A DNA stretch of 18,114 bases from an uncultured Dialister sp. GTDB lineage: Bacteria > Bacillota > Negativicutes > Veillonellales > Dialisteraceae. The translations under genes and the position numbers were made by a program. Numbering within the stretch: position 1 is the first letter of the stretch; every line of letters starts with the position of its first letter. The stretch covers positions 1 to 18,114 of the forward strand of contig URAA01000015.1 in the NCBI GenBank assembly GCA_900545785.1, given 5' to 3'. Below are positions 5,912-12,276 of the stretch, one piece after another. The notes under the pieces are model-generated. The model searched no databases. It was not told the DNA's origin and saw only the letters and a program-made list of their open reading frames with translations.

Positions 5912-7876
5912 TCAGAATTTCTGCCTGTATCCGAGGCGGAAATTGATCGGCATTGCATTATAGCGGGAATATACATGGGAGATGATATCGTTTCTGTCCA
6001 GCACATTATCTACATCAAGGAATATTTCCGAATTTTTTGTAGCTGCATATTTGACAAATAAACTGGTCATGAACAGAGGCTTTACTTTTTCCTGATAAGT
6101 TTCAAGCACTCGTTTGCCCAGATAATTCCCTTGGAAACTGACCGTCCATTTATCATGAGTATAGCTGACTCCCCCGTTCAGCTGCACCCTTCCGTAACTT
6201 CTCTGCCACCCTTTTGCAGGAGAACGGGCATCGTAAAATTTCGGGTCGGAAAGAGAAATACCGAAGTTGGTGTTCCAGCCGTTTTTATGCTGCGTTTCGA
6301 CGGACAATTCGATCCCTTTATTTTTGGTGTCTTCATTCATTGCCATGTCTGTATACACACCGTTGACTTTTACTTCTTTTAATCGAATAAAATCTTTTAC
6401 ATCGCTCTTAAAGAATGCCAGTTTCCAAAGACTGTTTCCGCGGAGCATTTTTAATCCCGCTTCATAATGTTTTCCCGTTTCCGGCTTGATTCCCGGATTG
6501 GCTTCCTGATTTCCTCTGCCGTACATATCGGGCAGCGTGGGCATGGTGAAAGATTCGCCGTAGCTTGCATACCAGCTCAGTTCGTCATTCATTTTATGGA
6601 GAAACTGCACCTGCGGCGTGAATTCATTGTATTCGGTTCCGTCGGGAGAATTGTCCGTCCATGTCTCCCGGGCACTTAAGATCATCGTATTTTTCTCATT
6701 AAATAAATGCTCCCACTGTGCAAACACAGAATAAATATTGCGTCCGTAGCTTCTTGATGACGGATCCTGATATTTTATAAAAGATGTGGTCTTTTTATCC
6801 CATAGGGGCTTATTTTTTTCATCCAGACGGTACATTTCTCTCTCGGCGCCGATTCCCAAAAGATATACATCATCCTTGGATTTCCATTCCTTATGCACAT
6901 CCAGCCCGATTTTTTCATCTCTTGAATTGTAAGTATATTTTCTATCTAAAATTTGTTTCACCACATCGGTGGTCTTATCGGCATAGTCATAGTATTTGTA
7001 GTCCGTGTCGGAGGTGAATCGATGGAAATAAAGATTGCCGTTCCATCCTTTATTATCTTGATAATGAAGAATGTTGCGCCATGTTTTTTTCTTCGTATGA
7101 CGCTCATCATAAATCGCCGGCCCCACTCGGTTGGAATAGTTGTAGGTCCGATCGAAGTCATGTTCCAAATAGGTGGAAGTAAAACGGAGATTATCCGTAA
7201 AATCATACCCTATGTTCCAGTTGTATTTTTCTCCGCCTTTAAAATCAAAGTATTTCCCCGAACTGCTCGGCTCTGATACACGGAGTATTTCCCCCTTTTT
7301 ATCATAGGTGAAATCGAAATTCAGCTTATCCGCCTGTACATGGAAATCATGTCTTTGCCGTCCGAAATTGCCGAAAGAAAGGCTTGCATTATTATAGCCT
7401 TTTCCTCTGCTTGTAATGATATTAATGACGCCGCCGGTAGTGTCGCTCCCGTACAATACGGCACCGCCGCCGCGGACGACTTCTACTTGTTTAACGTTTT
7501 CAACGGGAATCGTATCCAAATCATAGTATGCAGAGCGGAAGTTCAAAGGAACTCCGTCCACCATGACGAGTGTCCCCCTTCTCTTTCCGCGGATCAAAAA
7601 CTCTCCGCCGCCGGAACCGGCTACTTCCGATTTATATATGATCCCCGTCGAAAATCTGAGAGCTTCTTCCATGGTGGCAGCACCGGTTTTTTCCAATTCT
7701 TCTCGGGTGTAAACCGCCGTCGTTGCAGGAATATCGATATCTCTTTTTTCATACCGCTCCGCTGTTACCAGTATGGGATCCAGCGAATACACCGTATCTT
7801 CCGCCGCAAGGGCGGATATGCTCCCCGACAGAGCCATGACCGCAAGGCCGCCGCCAATTGTTTTTTCATCATCCAA
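5912..7876 (-). CDS. TonB-dependent outer-membrane receptor; start region out of frame
   Basis: This is a 654-residue open frame for an outer-membrane gated channel importing iron-siderophore, heme, cobalamin or a similar ligand. A TonB-box-like LDPILVTAERYE is near 32-43. The plug domain covers about 45-155, with GEFLIRGKRRG..VMVDGVPLN and VEVVRGGGAVLYGSDTTGGVINI. A 22-strand-type barrel follows, and the chain ends GYRQKF* with the C-terminal Phe needed for BAM assembly. The annotated frame can only begin at TTG 7876 (MDDEKTIGGGL) or ATG 7837. The TTG lies 1 base from AGGAG, and the acidic start is unlike a signal peptide. The well-placed ATG ATG (7872, 7869) is out of frame. One more A in the A6 tract at 7861-7866 would give MMKKTIGGGLAVMALSGSIS then ALA-AE, an ideal signal peptide. 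It is monocistronic with its own terminator. The ligand is unknown. Confidence 0.88.
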   Translation of the reverse strand: MDDEKTIGGGLAVMALSGSISALAAEDTVYSLDPILVTAERYEKRDIDIPATTAVYTREELEKTGAATMEEALRFSTGIIYKSEVAGSGGGEFLIRGKRRGTLVMVDGVPLNFRSAYYDLDTIPVENVKQVEVVRGGGAVLYGSDTTGGVINIITSRGKGYNNASLSFGNFGRQRHDFHVQADKLNFDFTYDKKGEILRVSEPSSSGKYFDFKGGEKYNWNIGYDFTDNLRFTSTYLEHDFDRTYNYSNRVGPAIYDERHTKKKTWRNILHYQDNKGWNGNLYFHRFTSDTDYKYYDYADKTTDVVKQILDRKYTYNSRDEKIGLDVHKEWKSKDDVYLLGIGAEREMYRLDEKNKPLWDKKTTSFIKYQDPSSRSYGRNIYSVFAQWEHLFNEKNTMILSARETWTDNSPDGTEYNEFTPQVQFLHKMNDELSWYASYGESFTMPTLPDMYGRGNQEANPGIKPETGKHYEAGLKMLRGNSLWKLAFFKSDVKDFIRLKEVKVNGVYTDMAMNEDTKNKGIELSVETQHKNGWNTNFGISLSDPKFYDARSPAKGWQRSYGRVQLNGGVSYTHDKWTVSFQGNYLGKRVLETYQEKVKPLFMTSLFVKYAATKNSEIFLDVDNVLDRNDIISHVYSRYNAMPINFRLGYRQKF

Positions 7877-7888
7877 TCTCCTCTCAGT

Positions 7889-7907
7889 ATTAAATTACTA
7901 ATTTAAT
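7889..7907. repeat. perfect 9-1-9 palindrome ahead of the receptor gene
   Basis: ATTAAATTA, a central C, and TAATTTAAT form a perfect 19-base dyad a few bases before the AGGAG ribosome binding site. It has operator-like size and symmetry but does not match the Fur box. It could also form a hairpin in the leader RNA. A+T richness raises the chance of coincidence, though a 9-base perfect arm is still notable. Confidence 0.5.
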
Positions 7908-7914
7908 TTTATTA

Positions 7915-7937
7915 AAAATGAATTTTTTATTCATTTT
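7915..7937. repeat. 9-5-9 inverted repeat in the receptor leader
   Basis: AAAATGAAT, TTTTT, ATTCATTTT on the plus strand form a perfect inverted repeat with 9-base arms. It lies just downstream of the predicted -10, so it is placed as a repressor site or a leader hairpin. The AATGA...TCATT halves recall iron-box halves, but the spacing is wrong for Fur. Confidence 0.45.
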
Positions 7938-7943
7938 AATGAT

Positions 7944-7972
7944 ATTATATCATAATCTTTTATTATTTCATC
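7944..7972 (-). promoter_or_regulatory. extended -10 promoter of the TonB-dependent receptor
   Basis: The minus strand reads TGATATAAT (7952-7944), a full extended -10 (TGnTATAAT). At 17 bases upstream, GATGAA (7972-7967) is a poor -35, which an extended -10 tolerates. The same bases form the dyad TGATAT-T-ATATCA (7940-7952), so the -10 may also be a protein-binding site. Confidence 0.55.
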
Positions 7973-8059
7973 ATACTTCATTAATTTTTATAACGTTATT
8001 TTATTTATATAATCAGCCGCTCCTAATTTTTAGCATTCTTATTTTAGAAAAGAACGAAA

Positions 8060-8093
8060 AAAAGCCACAGAACGAGAATATTCTGTGACTTTT
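8060..8093 (-). terminator. terminator of the P-type ATPase gene
   Basis: The minus strand has AAAAGTCACAGAA paired with TTCTGTGGCTTTT (13 pairs, one G-U), an 8-base loop and a following run of seven T. It begins 25 bases after the ATPase stop codon. Confidence 0.85.
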
Positions 8094-8118
8094 CATTTTA
8101 TTATTTATTTTGCAGGGT

Positions 8119-10017
8119 TCACTTGTTTGCTTTCATTGATCCCGTAAAGAGGATTCTCATCGCATTTAATACGGCAAGGATCATCACTCCTACATCGGCA
8201 AAGATGGCAAACCACATATTGACAATACCGACAGCGCCCAAAAGAAGACTCAGCAGTTTCACCCCTATGGAGAACCATATATTCTGGTTAACGATGGTGA
8301 GGCATTTCCGAGAAATTTTGATCGCTTTGGAAATTTGCATCGGATCGTCGTCCATGAGGACTACGTCGGCTGCTTCGATGGCTGCATCGGATCCCATGGC
8401 ACCCATAGCGATTCCTATATCTGCTCTGGTGAGTACCGGCGCATCGTTGATGCCGTCACCGACAAAGGCCACTTTTCCGCTTTCTTTATTTTCTTCAAGC
8501 AGTTTTTCCACTTTTTCTACTTTATCTGCCGGAAGAAGTTCGCTGTATACCTGATCGACGCCCAGATCGGAAGCAACGGAATCGGCTACTTCTTTGGCGT
8601 CGCCGGTGAGCATCACCGTTTTTCTTACACCGATATCTTTCAGTGCTTTAACGGCAGCTTTAGACGATTCTTTCACCACATCGGAGATGACCACATGTCC
8701 GGCATAGTTGCCGTTAATTGCCACATGAATAATGGTGCCTTTCTTTTCGCAGGATTCCCAAGCGGCTCCCACATTTTCCATCAATCGGGAATTGCCGACG
8801 GCAACCACATCTCCGTTTACATTGGCTTTGATTCCCTGACCTGCAATTTCTTCCATGACTTCCACTTTGCAGTCGTCCGCTTCATTGGGATAAGCCTTTC
8901 TGAGAGAGGCTGCGATGGGATGGGTCGAATAGCGTTCTACATGAGCCGCCAGATGAAGCAGTTCTTTCGGTGACAAGCTGTGTGTATGAGCAGCGGTGAC
9001 TTCAAAAACGCCTTTTGTCAATGTTCCCGTTTTATCGAAAACAACAGTTTTTACTTTAGACAGAGCTTCCAGATAATTGGAACCTTTTACGAGGATTCCT
9101 GCCCTGCTTGCTCCTCCGATACCGGCAAAGAAACTCAGAGGAATACTGATGACAAGTGCGCAGGGACAGCTGATAACGAGGAATGTAAGCGCTCTGTAGA
9201 TCCATGTTTCCCAATCGGCGGGAAGATCCAAGAACGCCATACGGACGACGGGAGGGATGATCGCCAGTGCAATGGCACTGAATACGACTGCCGGCGTATA
9301 TACCCGGGCAAATTTGGAAATGAAATCTTCCGCTTTGGATTTTCTGGAACTTGCATTTTCAACCAAGTCAAGAATTTTGGATACTGTCGATTCTCCGAAT
9401 TCTTTCGTGGTCCGTATTTTCAAAAGGCCGTTAATATTGATACAGCCGCTGATGACTTCGTCCCCTTCTTCCGCATCTCTCGGAACACTTTCACCGGTGA
9501 GGGCTGCTGTATTTAAGGTAGAAGTACCGCTTACGACAACACCGTCGATAGGAATTTTTTCTCCCGGCTTGACTACGATGATGCTTCCGATTTCCACTTC
9601 ATCGGGATCCACTTTTTCAAGCTGCCCGTTTTCTCTTTCCACATTGGCATAGTCGGGACGGATATCCATGAGTTCGCTGATATTTTTGCGGCTCTTTCCT
9701 ACGGCATAACTCTGGAACCATTCGCCAATCTGGTAAAAGAGCATAACCCCGATGGCTTCCGTATAGTCCCCTTCTTCATAAATCGCCAGCACGATAGCGC
9801 CGATAGTGGCAATCGCCATAAGGAGGCTTTCATCAAAAGCCTGCCGGTTCTTGATTCCTTTGAAAGCTTTTAAAAGGATATCATAGCCGATGACAAGGTA
9901 CGGTACCAGATACAGTGCAAAACGAACCATACCCGTCACGGGGGCAAAGTGAAGCGCTATCATTAAAACGGCAGCTATTATGATCCGTATTAAATTTCTT
10001 TTCTGCTTCTTGTTCAT
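8119..10017 (-). CDS. P1B-type heavy-metal exporting ATPase (Zn/Cd/Pb type, ZntA/CadA-like)
   Basis: This 632-residue inner-membrane pump exports Zn2+, Cd2+ or Pb2+ using ATP. Motifs in order are ALTGESVPRD (actuator, 172-181), SCPCALVI (metal-binding CPC, Cys284/Cys286), DKTGTLTKG (phosphorylated Asp328), the P1B HP pair (His366-Pro367) and GDGINDAP (520-527). The last helix has FADVGVMILAVLNAMR, whose Asp is the transport-site residue typical of Zn/Cd/Pb pumps and absent from Cu pumps. There are eight predicted membrane helices. It has no N-terminal HMA domain; that domain is encoded separately just upstream. The start ATG is 39 bases after the HMA gene, with AAAGG at 9 bases. It is cotranscribed from the promoter at 10332-10360 and presumably repressed by the divergent ArsR-family gene. 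Confidence 0.95.
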   Translation of the reverse strand: MNKKQKRNLIRIIIAAVLMIALHFAPVTGMVRFALYLVPYLVIGYDILLKAFKGIKNRQAFDESLLMAIATIGAIVLAIYEEGDYTEAIGVMLFYQIGEWFQSYAVGKSRKNISELMDIRPDYANVERENGQLEKVDPDEVEIGSIIVVKPGEKIPIDGVVVSGTSTLNTAALTGESVPRDAEEGDEVISGCININGLLKIRTTKEFGESTVSKILDLVENASSRKSKAEDFISKFARVYTPAVVFSAIALAIIPPVVRMAFLDLPADWETWIYRALTFLVISCPCALVISIPLSFFAGIGGASRAGILVKGSNYLEALSKVKTVVFDKTGTLTKGVFEVTAAHTHSLSPKELLHLAAHVERYSTHPIAASLRKAYPNEADDCKVEVMEEIAGQGIKANVNGDVVAVGNSRLMENVGAAWESCEKKGTIIHVAINGNYAGHVVISDVVKESSKAAVKALKDIGVRKTVMLTGDAKEVADSVASDLGVDQVYSELLPADKVEKVEKLLEENKESGKVAFVGDGINDAPVLTRADIGIAMGAMGSDAAIEAADVVLMDDDPMQISKAIKISRKCLTIVNQNIWFSIGVKLLSLLLGAVGIVNMWFAIFADVGVMILAVLNAMRILFTGSMKANK

Positions 10018-10056
10018 TTCTGATAACCTTTCATGAATGACTTTTTATGAAATGAA

Positions 10057-10278
10057 TTATTTCAAATAGATTTCACAATCGTCTTCCACTTTTTTGCAGT
10101 TTTTATAAACTTCCTGCATGACTTCTTTTGCATCTTTGCCTTCTTCGAATTCCACATTCATTTTGAGTGCCATGAAATTCACGGAGCAGTCTTTCACCCC
10201 CGGCGTCGCCTTTGCGGCATCTTCCATTTTCAGAGCGCAGGCTGCGCAGTCCACATCAATTTTGTAACTTTTTTTCAT
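10057..10278 (-). CDS. small HMA-domain metal-binding protein
   Basis: This 73-residue free-standing heavy-metal-associated domain has the ligand motif DCAAC (Cys11, Cys14) in the first loop of a predicted beta-alpha-beta-beta-alpha-beta fold. It lies directly ahead of an ATPase that lacks its own HMA domain, so it probably captures Zn/Cd in the cytoplasm and delivers it to, or senses metal for, the pump. The Asp just before CxxC (DCAAC) is the residue that favours divalent Zn/Cd over Cu in ZntA domains. The ribosome binding site is AGGAG before ATG 10278. The acidic C-terminal half has two extra Cys (KNCKKVEDDCEIY) that may add ligands. Confidence 0.85.
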   Translation of the reverse strand: MKKSYKIDVDCAACALKMEDAAKATPGVKDCSVNFMALKMNVEFEEGKDAKEVMQEVYKNCKKVEDDCEIYLK

Positions 10279-10322
10279 TTTTGTCTCCTCATTTCTTTAT
10301 AATTAAAAGTTTGTTTAATCGT

Positions 10323-10337
10323 TATATTAATAATATA
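10323..10337. promoter_or_regulatory. perfect 7-1-7 dyad on the -10 of the efflux promoter, candidate ArsR operator
   Basis: TATATTA-A-TAATATA is a perfect 15-base palindrome that contains the -10 box. Repression by covering the -10 is the usual way of ArsR/SmtB proteins, although their classic site is a 12-2-12 repeat. The extreme A+T content limits confidence. Confidence 0.4.
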
Positions 10338-10360
10338 CTTTCCTTTATCTTTTTTGTCAA
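10332..10360 (-). promoter_or_regulatory. promoter of the HMA protein-ATPase operon
   Basis: The minus strand has TTGACA (10360-10355, 6/6), 17 bases, then TATATT (10337-10332, 5/6). A strong promoter held down by a metal-sensing repressor is the usual plan for metal efflux genes. The leader to ATG 10278 is about 47 bases. Confidence 0.75.
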
Positions 10361-10404
10361 GTCTTTTATCCCGTTTTTTATTAAAAAAGAGAGACTATCT
10401 GATA

Positions 10405-10433
10405 TTGATTTTTCCTGCCGGAATATCTACAAT
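10405..10433 (+). promoter_or_regulatory. promoter of the ArsR-family regulator
   Basis: TTGATT (10405-10410), 17 bases, then TACAAT (10428-10433) precede ATG 10461 by 27 bases. GATATT (10401-10406) and AATATC (10422-10427) form an inverted repeat with a 15-base spacer across the promoter, a possible autoregulatory site. Confidence 0.6.
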
Positions 10434-10460
10434 GAAATGAAGTATTTATAAGGAAGGGAC

Positions 10461-10832
10461 ATGATTATGTCAGAATTTAAATGTGTTTTGCCCCATCGTC
10501 ACGGAGGAAATGAAACCGTCGTCCTCGGTCATCTTCCCGACTCGAAAACAATTGAAGATGTTTCTGTTCTTTTAAAACAGCTCTCCGATCCGACAAGGCT
10601 TAAAATTTTTTGGATCCTCTGCCATATGGAGGAATGCGTCATCAATATCGCCGCCATCATGAATATGAGCAGTCCCGCCGTCTCCCATCATCTCCGTCTT
10701 CTCAAAGCTTGCGGACTCATCAATTCGAGAAGAGAAGGAAAGGAAATGTACTATAAAGCGGCAGACACGGAAATGGCAAATGAACTTCATCATGCCATCG
10801 ATAAAATTGCAAAAATCACATTGCCGGAATAA
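10461..10832 (+). CDS. ArsR/SmtB-family metal-sensing repressor
   Basis: This 123-residue winged-helix repressor presumably leaves DNA when Zn/Cd/Pb binds. The family signature LSDPTRLKIFWIL is at 41-53, the recognition helix SPAVSHHLRLLKACGL at 71-86 and the wing REGKEMYYKA at 91-100. It is divergent from the HMA-ATPase operon, 182 bases apart, like CadC or CzrA with their pumps. Where CadC has the alpha-3 ligand pair CVC, this protein has CVI (Cys59 kept, second Cys lost). The N-terminal region offers Cys8, His12 and His14, so an alpha-3N type site built partly from His is likely. The alpha-5 site of SmtB/CzrA is not clearly present (Asp102, His110, His111 in altered spacing). Starts at ATG 10461 or 10467 both fit the AAGGAAGGG ribosome binding site. 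It is the only plus-strand gene here. Confidence 0.9.
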   Translation: MIMSEFKCVLPHRHGGNETVVLGHLPDSKTIEDVSVLLKQLSDPTRLKIFWILCHMEECVINIAAIMNMSSPAVSHHLRLLKACGLINSRREGKEMYYKAADTEMANELHHAIDKIAKITLPE

Positions 10833-10852
10833 AAGATTGTTCAAAATCTTTT
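10831..10852 (+). terminator. small hairpin right after the regulator stop codon
   Basis: AAAAGATT, loop GTTCAA, AATCTTTT: an 8-base perfect but A+T-rich stem overlapping the TAA stop, ending in four T. Probably an accessory to the stronger hairpin at 10874-10914. Confidence 0.4.
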
Positions 10853-10873
10853 GCAATATTTCATAAAAATGAT

Positions 10874-10914
10874 AAAAAGCAGTCAGAGAAATATTTCTTC
10901 TTTGACTGCTTTTT
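10874..10914. terminator. bidirectional terminator between convergent genes
   Basis: AAAAAGCAGTCA and TGACTGCTTTTT form a perfect 12-base stem with a 17-base loop. It ends in T5 in both directions. It separates the plus-strand regulator from the minus-strand membrane protein gene that ends at 10957, and can serve both. Confidence 0.85.
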
Positions 10915-10956
10915 CACTTTTGTCTTTCTTAGAAAAGCGGCATTCCTTAAAATATT

Positions 10957-11412
10957 TTATTTTCTCCATTTGTCGGGAAGGAGAACGCCCCCGATGACGG
11001 CCGCCGCAAGCAGCACGTATTTGGTAACTGCCCACGGCACAAACAGATCCGTTATGGAATATAGAGCGACAATGACCGTCGCCAGTTCTCTTCCCCTCGG
11101 ATATACGCCGTATCTTTGAAACAGCGAAGCTCCCAAAATCGTATAATTGATGACGACCATCACAAATTGTATCCAAAGGTTGAGCCAATATCTGCGGTTT
11201 TCTTCGAGTGGCAAGAAATAACTGCCTGCCATGACAGAAATTCCGATGACGGTACATAAAATGACGGGAATAAGGCGGTACAGAAAAGTCTGAGTCCTTA
11301 TTTCTTTTTTTATGCTGAGAAACCCGTCTTTCCAAGTGGATACAAAAAGAATAAGTATCACCGAAATATATTCCCCTGCAAAGACAAGTTCCATAAAATT
11401 GATGTTTCTCAT
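10957..11412 (-). CDS. small integral membrane protein of unknown function
   Basis: This 151-residue protein has four predicted membrane helices (about 10-26, 45-66, 76-96, 108-144, the last possibly two). A short basic loop KKEIRTQTFLYR comes after helix 1, and the tail LPDKWRK is basic and points to the cytoplasm. I recognise no family motif or catalytic residue. The ribosome binding site is AAAGGAA before ATG 11412. It follows the uracil-DNA glycosylase gene after 103 bases in the same direction, with no clear terminator between, so it may be the last gene of that operon. A 13-codon open frame with a strong ribosome binding site lies in the gap. An overlapping frame at 10883-11335 was rejected because it is hydrophilic, Arg-rich and lacks a ribosome binding site. 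Confidence 0.75.
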   Translation of the reverse strand: MRNINFMELVFAGEYISVILILFVSTWKDGFLSIKKEIRTQTFLYRLIPVILCTVIGISVMAGSYFLPLEENRRYWLNLWIQFVMVVINYTILGASLFQRYGVYPRGRELATVIVALYSITDLFVPWAVTKYVLLAAAVIGGVLLPDKWRK

Positions 11413-11422
11413 AAATATTCCT

Positions 11423-11464
11423 TTATTTGACCTGCATGAATTTCCCGAAACCGGAAAATTTCAT
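11423..11464 (-). CDS. candidate 13-residue peptide ORF upstream of the membrane protein gene
   Basis: ATG 11464 to TAA 11423 encodes MKFSGFGKFMQVK. A GGGAGGAAGGGG stretch places GGAGG 7 bases before the ATG, a better ribosome binding site than most real genes here. Its stop lies a few bases before the ribosome binding site of the membrane protein gene, so it could act by translational coupling. The DNA also holds an imperfect inverted repeat (11439-11460). It is short enough that chance is quite possible. Confidence 0.3.
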   Translation of the reverse strand: MKFSGFGKFMQVK

Positions 11465-11515
11465 TCCCCTTCCTCCCGAGATTGGAAAAACTCATCGGAA
11501 CGGGCTTGGGACATA

Positions 11516-12253
11516 TCATGACAGGGATTTTCTTTTTTGTTTTTCCGGTTCGAGCATTTTCAAAAGATCCGGCATGTCTTCACTTTTCCAGATCCATTCG
11601 GGAGCCATTTCCGCCGCTTTTTCTTTTGCCGCTTTCAGATCATAATAAACCTGCCATTTTGCTTCTTTCAGATCTTCTCCCGTTTGCCGCAGCAGATAGG
11701 CGGGATGAAAGGTAGGCATCACGGGAATTCCGTCATAGTCGATCCACTGCCCTCTGGAGCGGACAATTCCCGCGTCATGGCCCAAAAAGAAACGGAGCGC
11801 CACTTTCCCGAGGCCCACTATCACTTTCGGTTTAAGGAGAAATATTTCTTCCGCAAGCCATTCCCGGCCGCAAAAAGATCCTTCCTCCATGGTGGGCGTA
11901 CGATTTCCCCGAGGACGGCATTTCACGATATTGGTCACATACACATGATCTCTTGTGATCCCGACAGAATATAAAGCTCTGTCCAATAATTGTCCCGACG
12001 GTCCCACAAGAGGGCCGCCGTATTCATCTTCCACACTTCCGGGACCCTCGCCGACGATCATCAGAGGAGAATCGGAAGGTCCCGTGGAAAGGACAGGCCC
12101 GTGTCCTCCTTCTTTCCGAAGGGGGCAGCGGCTGCATCCGCCGATGGCTTTTTTCAACTCATCATAGCTTTGAAAGCGGTGTTCGTCGCCGAAAATTTCC
12201 GCTCTCCGCCGCCTTGCATATTCCTCTGCATCTTCATTGCCCCACAAATCCAT
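11516..12253 (-). CDS. family 4 uracil-DNA glycosylase with iron-sulfur cluster
   Basis: This enzyme removes uracil from DNA after cytosine deamination, the first step of base excision repair. Numbering is from the upstream ATG 12259. The four cluster cysteines are Cys42 and Cys45 (GCSRCPL), Cys114 (VKCRPRGNR) and Cys130 (FCGREWL). Motif A is VGEGPGSVEDEYGGPLVG.SG (69-89), with Glu71 in the water-activating place of family 4, and motif B is FHPAYLLR. At about 245 residues it is slightly longer than the roughly 200 of the family because of an N-terminal extension and a charged C-terminal tail. I prefer the second ATG (12253): AGGAG is 7 bases away from it but only 1 base from the first. It follows dnaB by about 20 bases, so it is probably in the lonC-dnaB operon. 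Confidence 0.92.
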   Translation of the reverse strand: MDLWGNEDAEEYARRRRAEIFGDEHRFQSYDELKKAIGGCSRCPLRKEGGHGPVLSTGPSDSPLMIVGEGPGSVEDEYGGPLVGPSGQLLDRALYSVGITRDHVYVTNIVKCRPRGNRTPTMEEGSFCGREWLAEEIFLLKPKVIVGLGKVALRFFLGHDAGIVRSRGQWIDYDGIPVMPTFHPAYLLRQTGEDLKEAKWQVYYDLKAAKEKAAEMAPEWIWKSEDMPDLLKMLEPEKQKRKSLS

Positions 12254-12276
12254 GGTCATTCTCCTTTAACGGAATA

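Noticed and set aside
5623..5946. 107-codon plus-strand frame in the gene-poor region
   Set aside because: It crosses the receptor terminator and enters the receptor antisense, with no family resemblance; composition follows A+T-rich DNA.
7340..7906. 188-codon plus-strand frame opposite the TonB receptor start
   Set aside because: It is antisense to the plug domain, has no recognisable motif or ribosome binding site, and mirrors the codon bias of the receptor gene.
8564..8573. Second adapter-like AGATCGGAAG
   Set aside because: It is followed by C where the adapter has A, lies inside a continuous, family-conserved part of the ATPase (SDLGVD), and is therefore a chance match.
8335..8973. 212-codon plus-strand frame inside the ATPase
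   Set aside because: It is antisense to a gene with all P1B motifs and its composition (Phe, His, Cys rich) is typical of a shadow frame.
10883..11335. 150-codon minus-strand frame overlapping the membrane protein
   Set aside because: It runs into the terminator, is Arg/His/Ser rich without motifs, and the overlapping frame gives clean membrane helices with a ribosome binding site.
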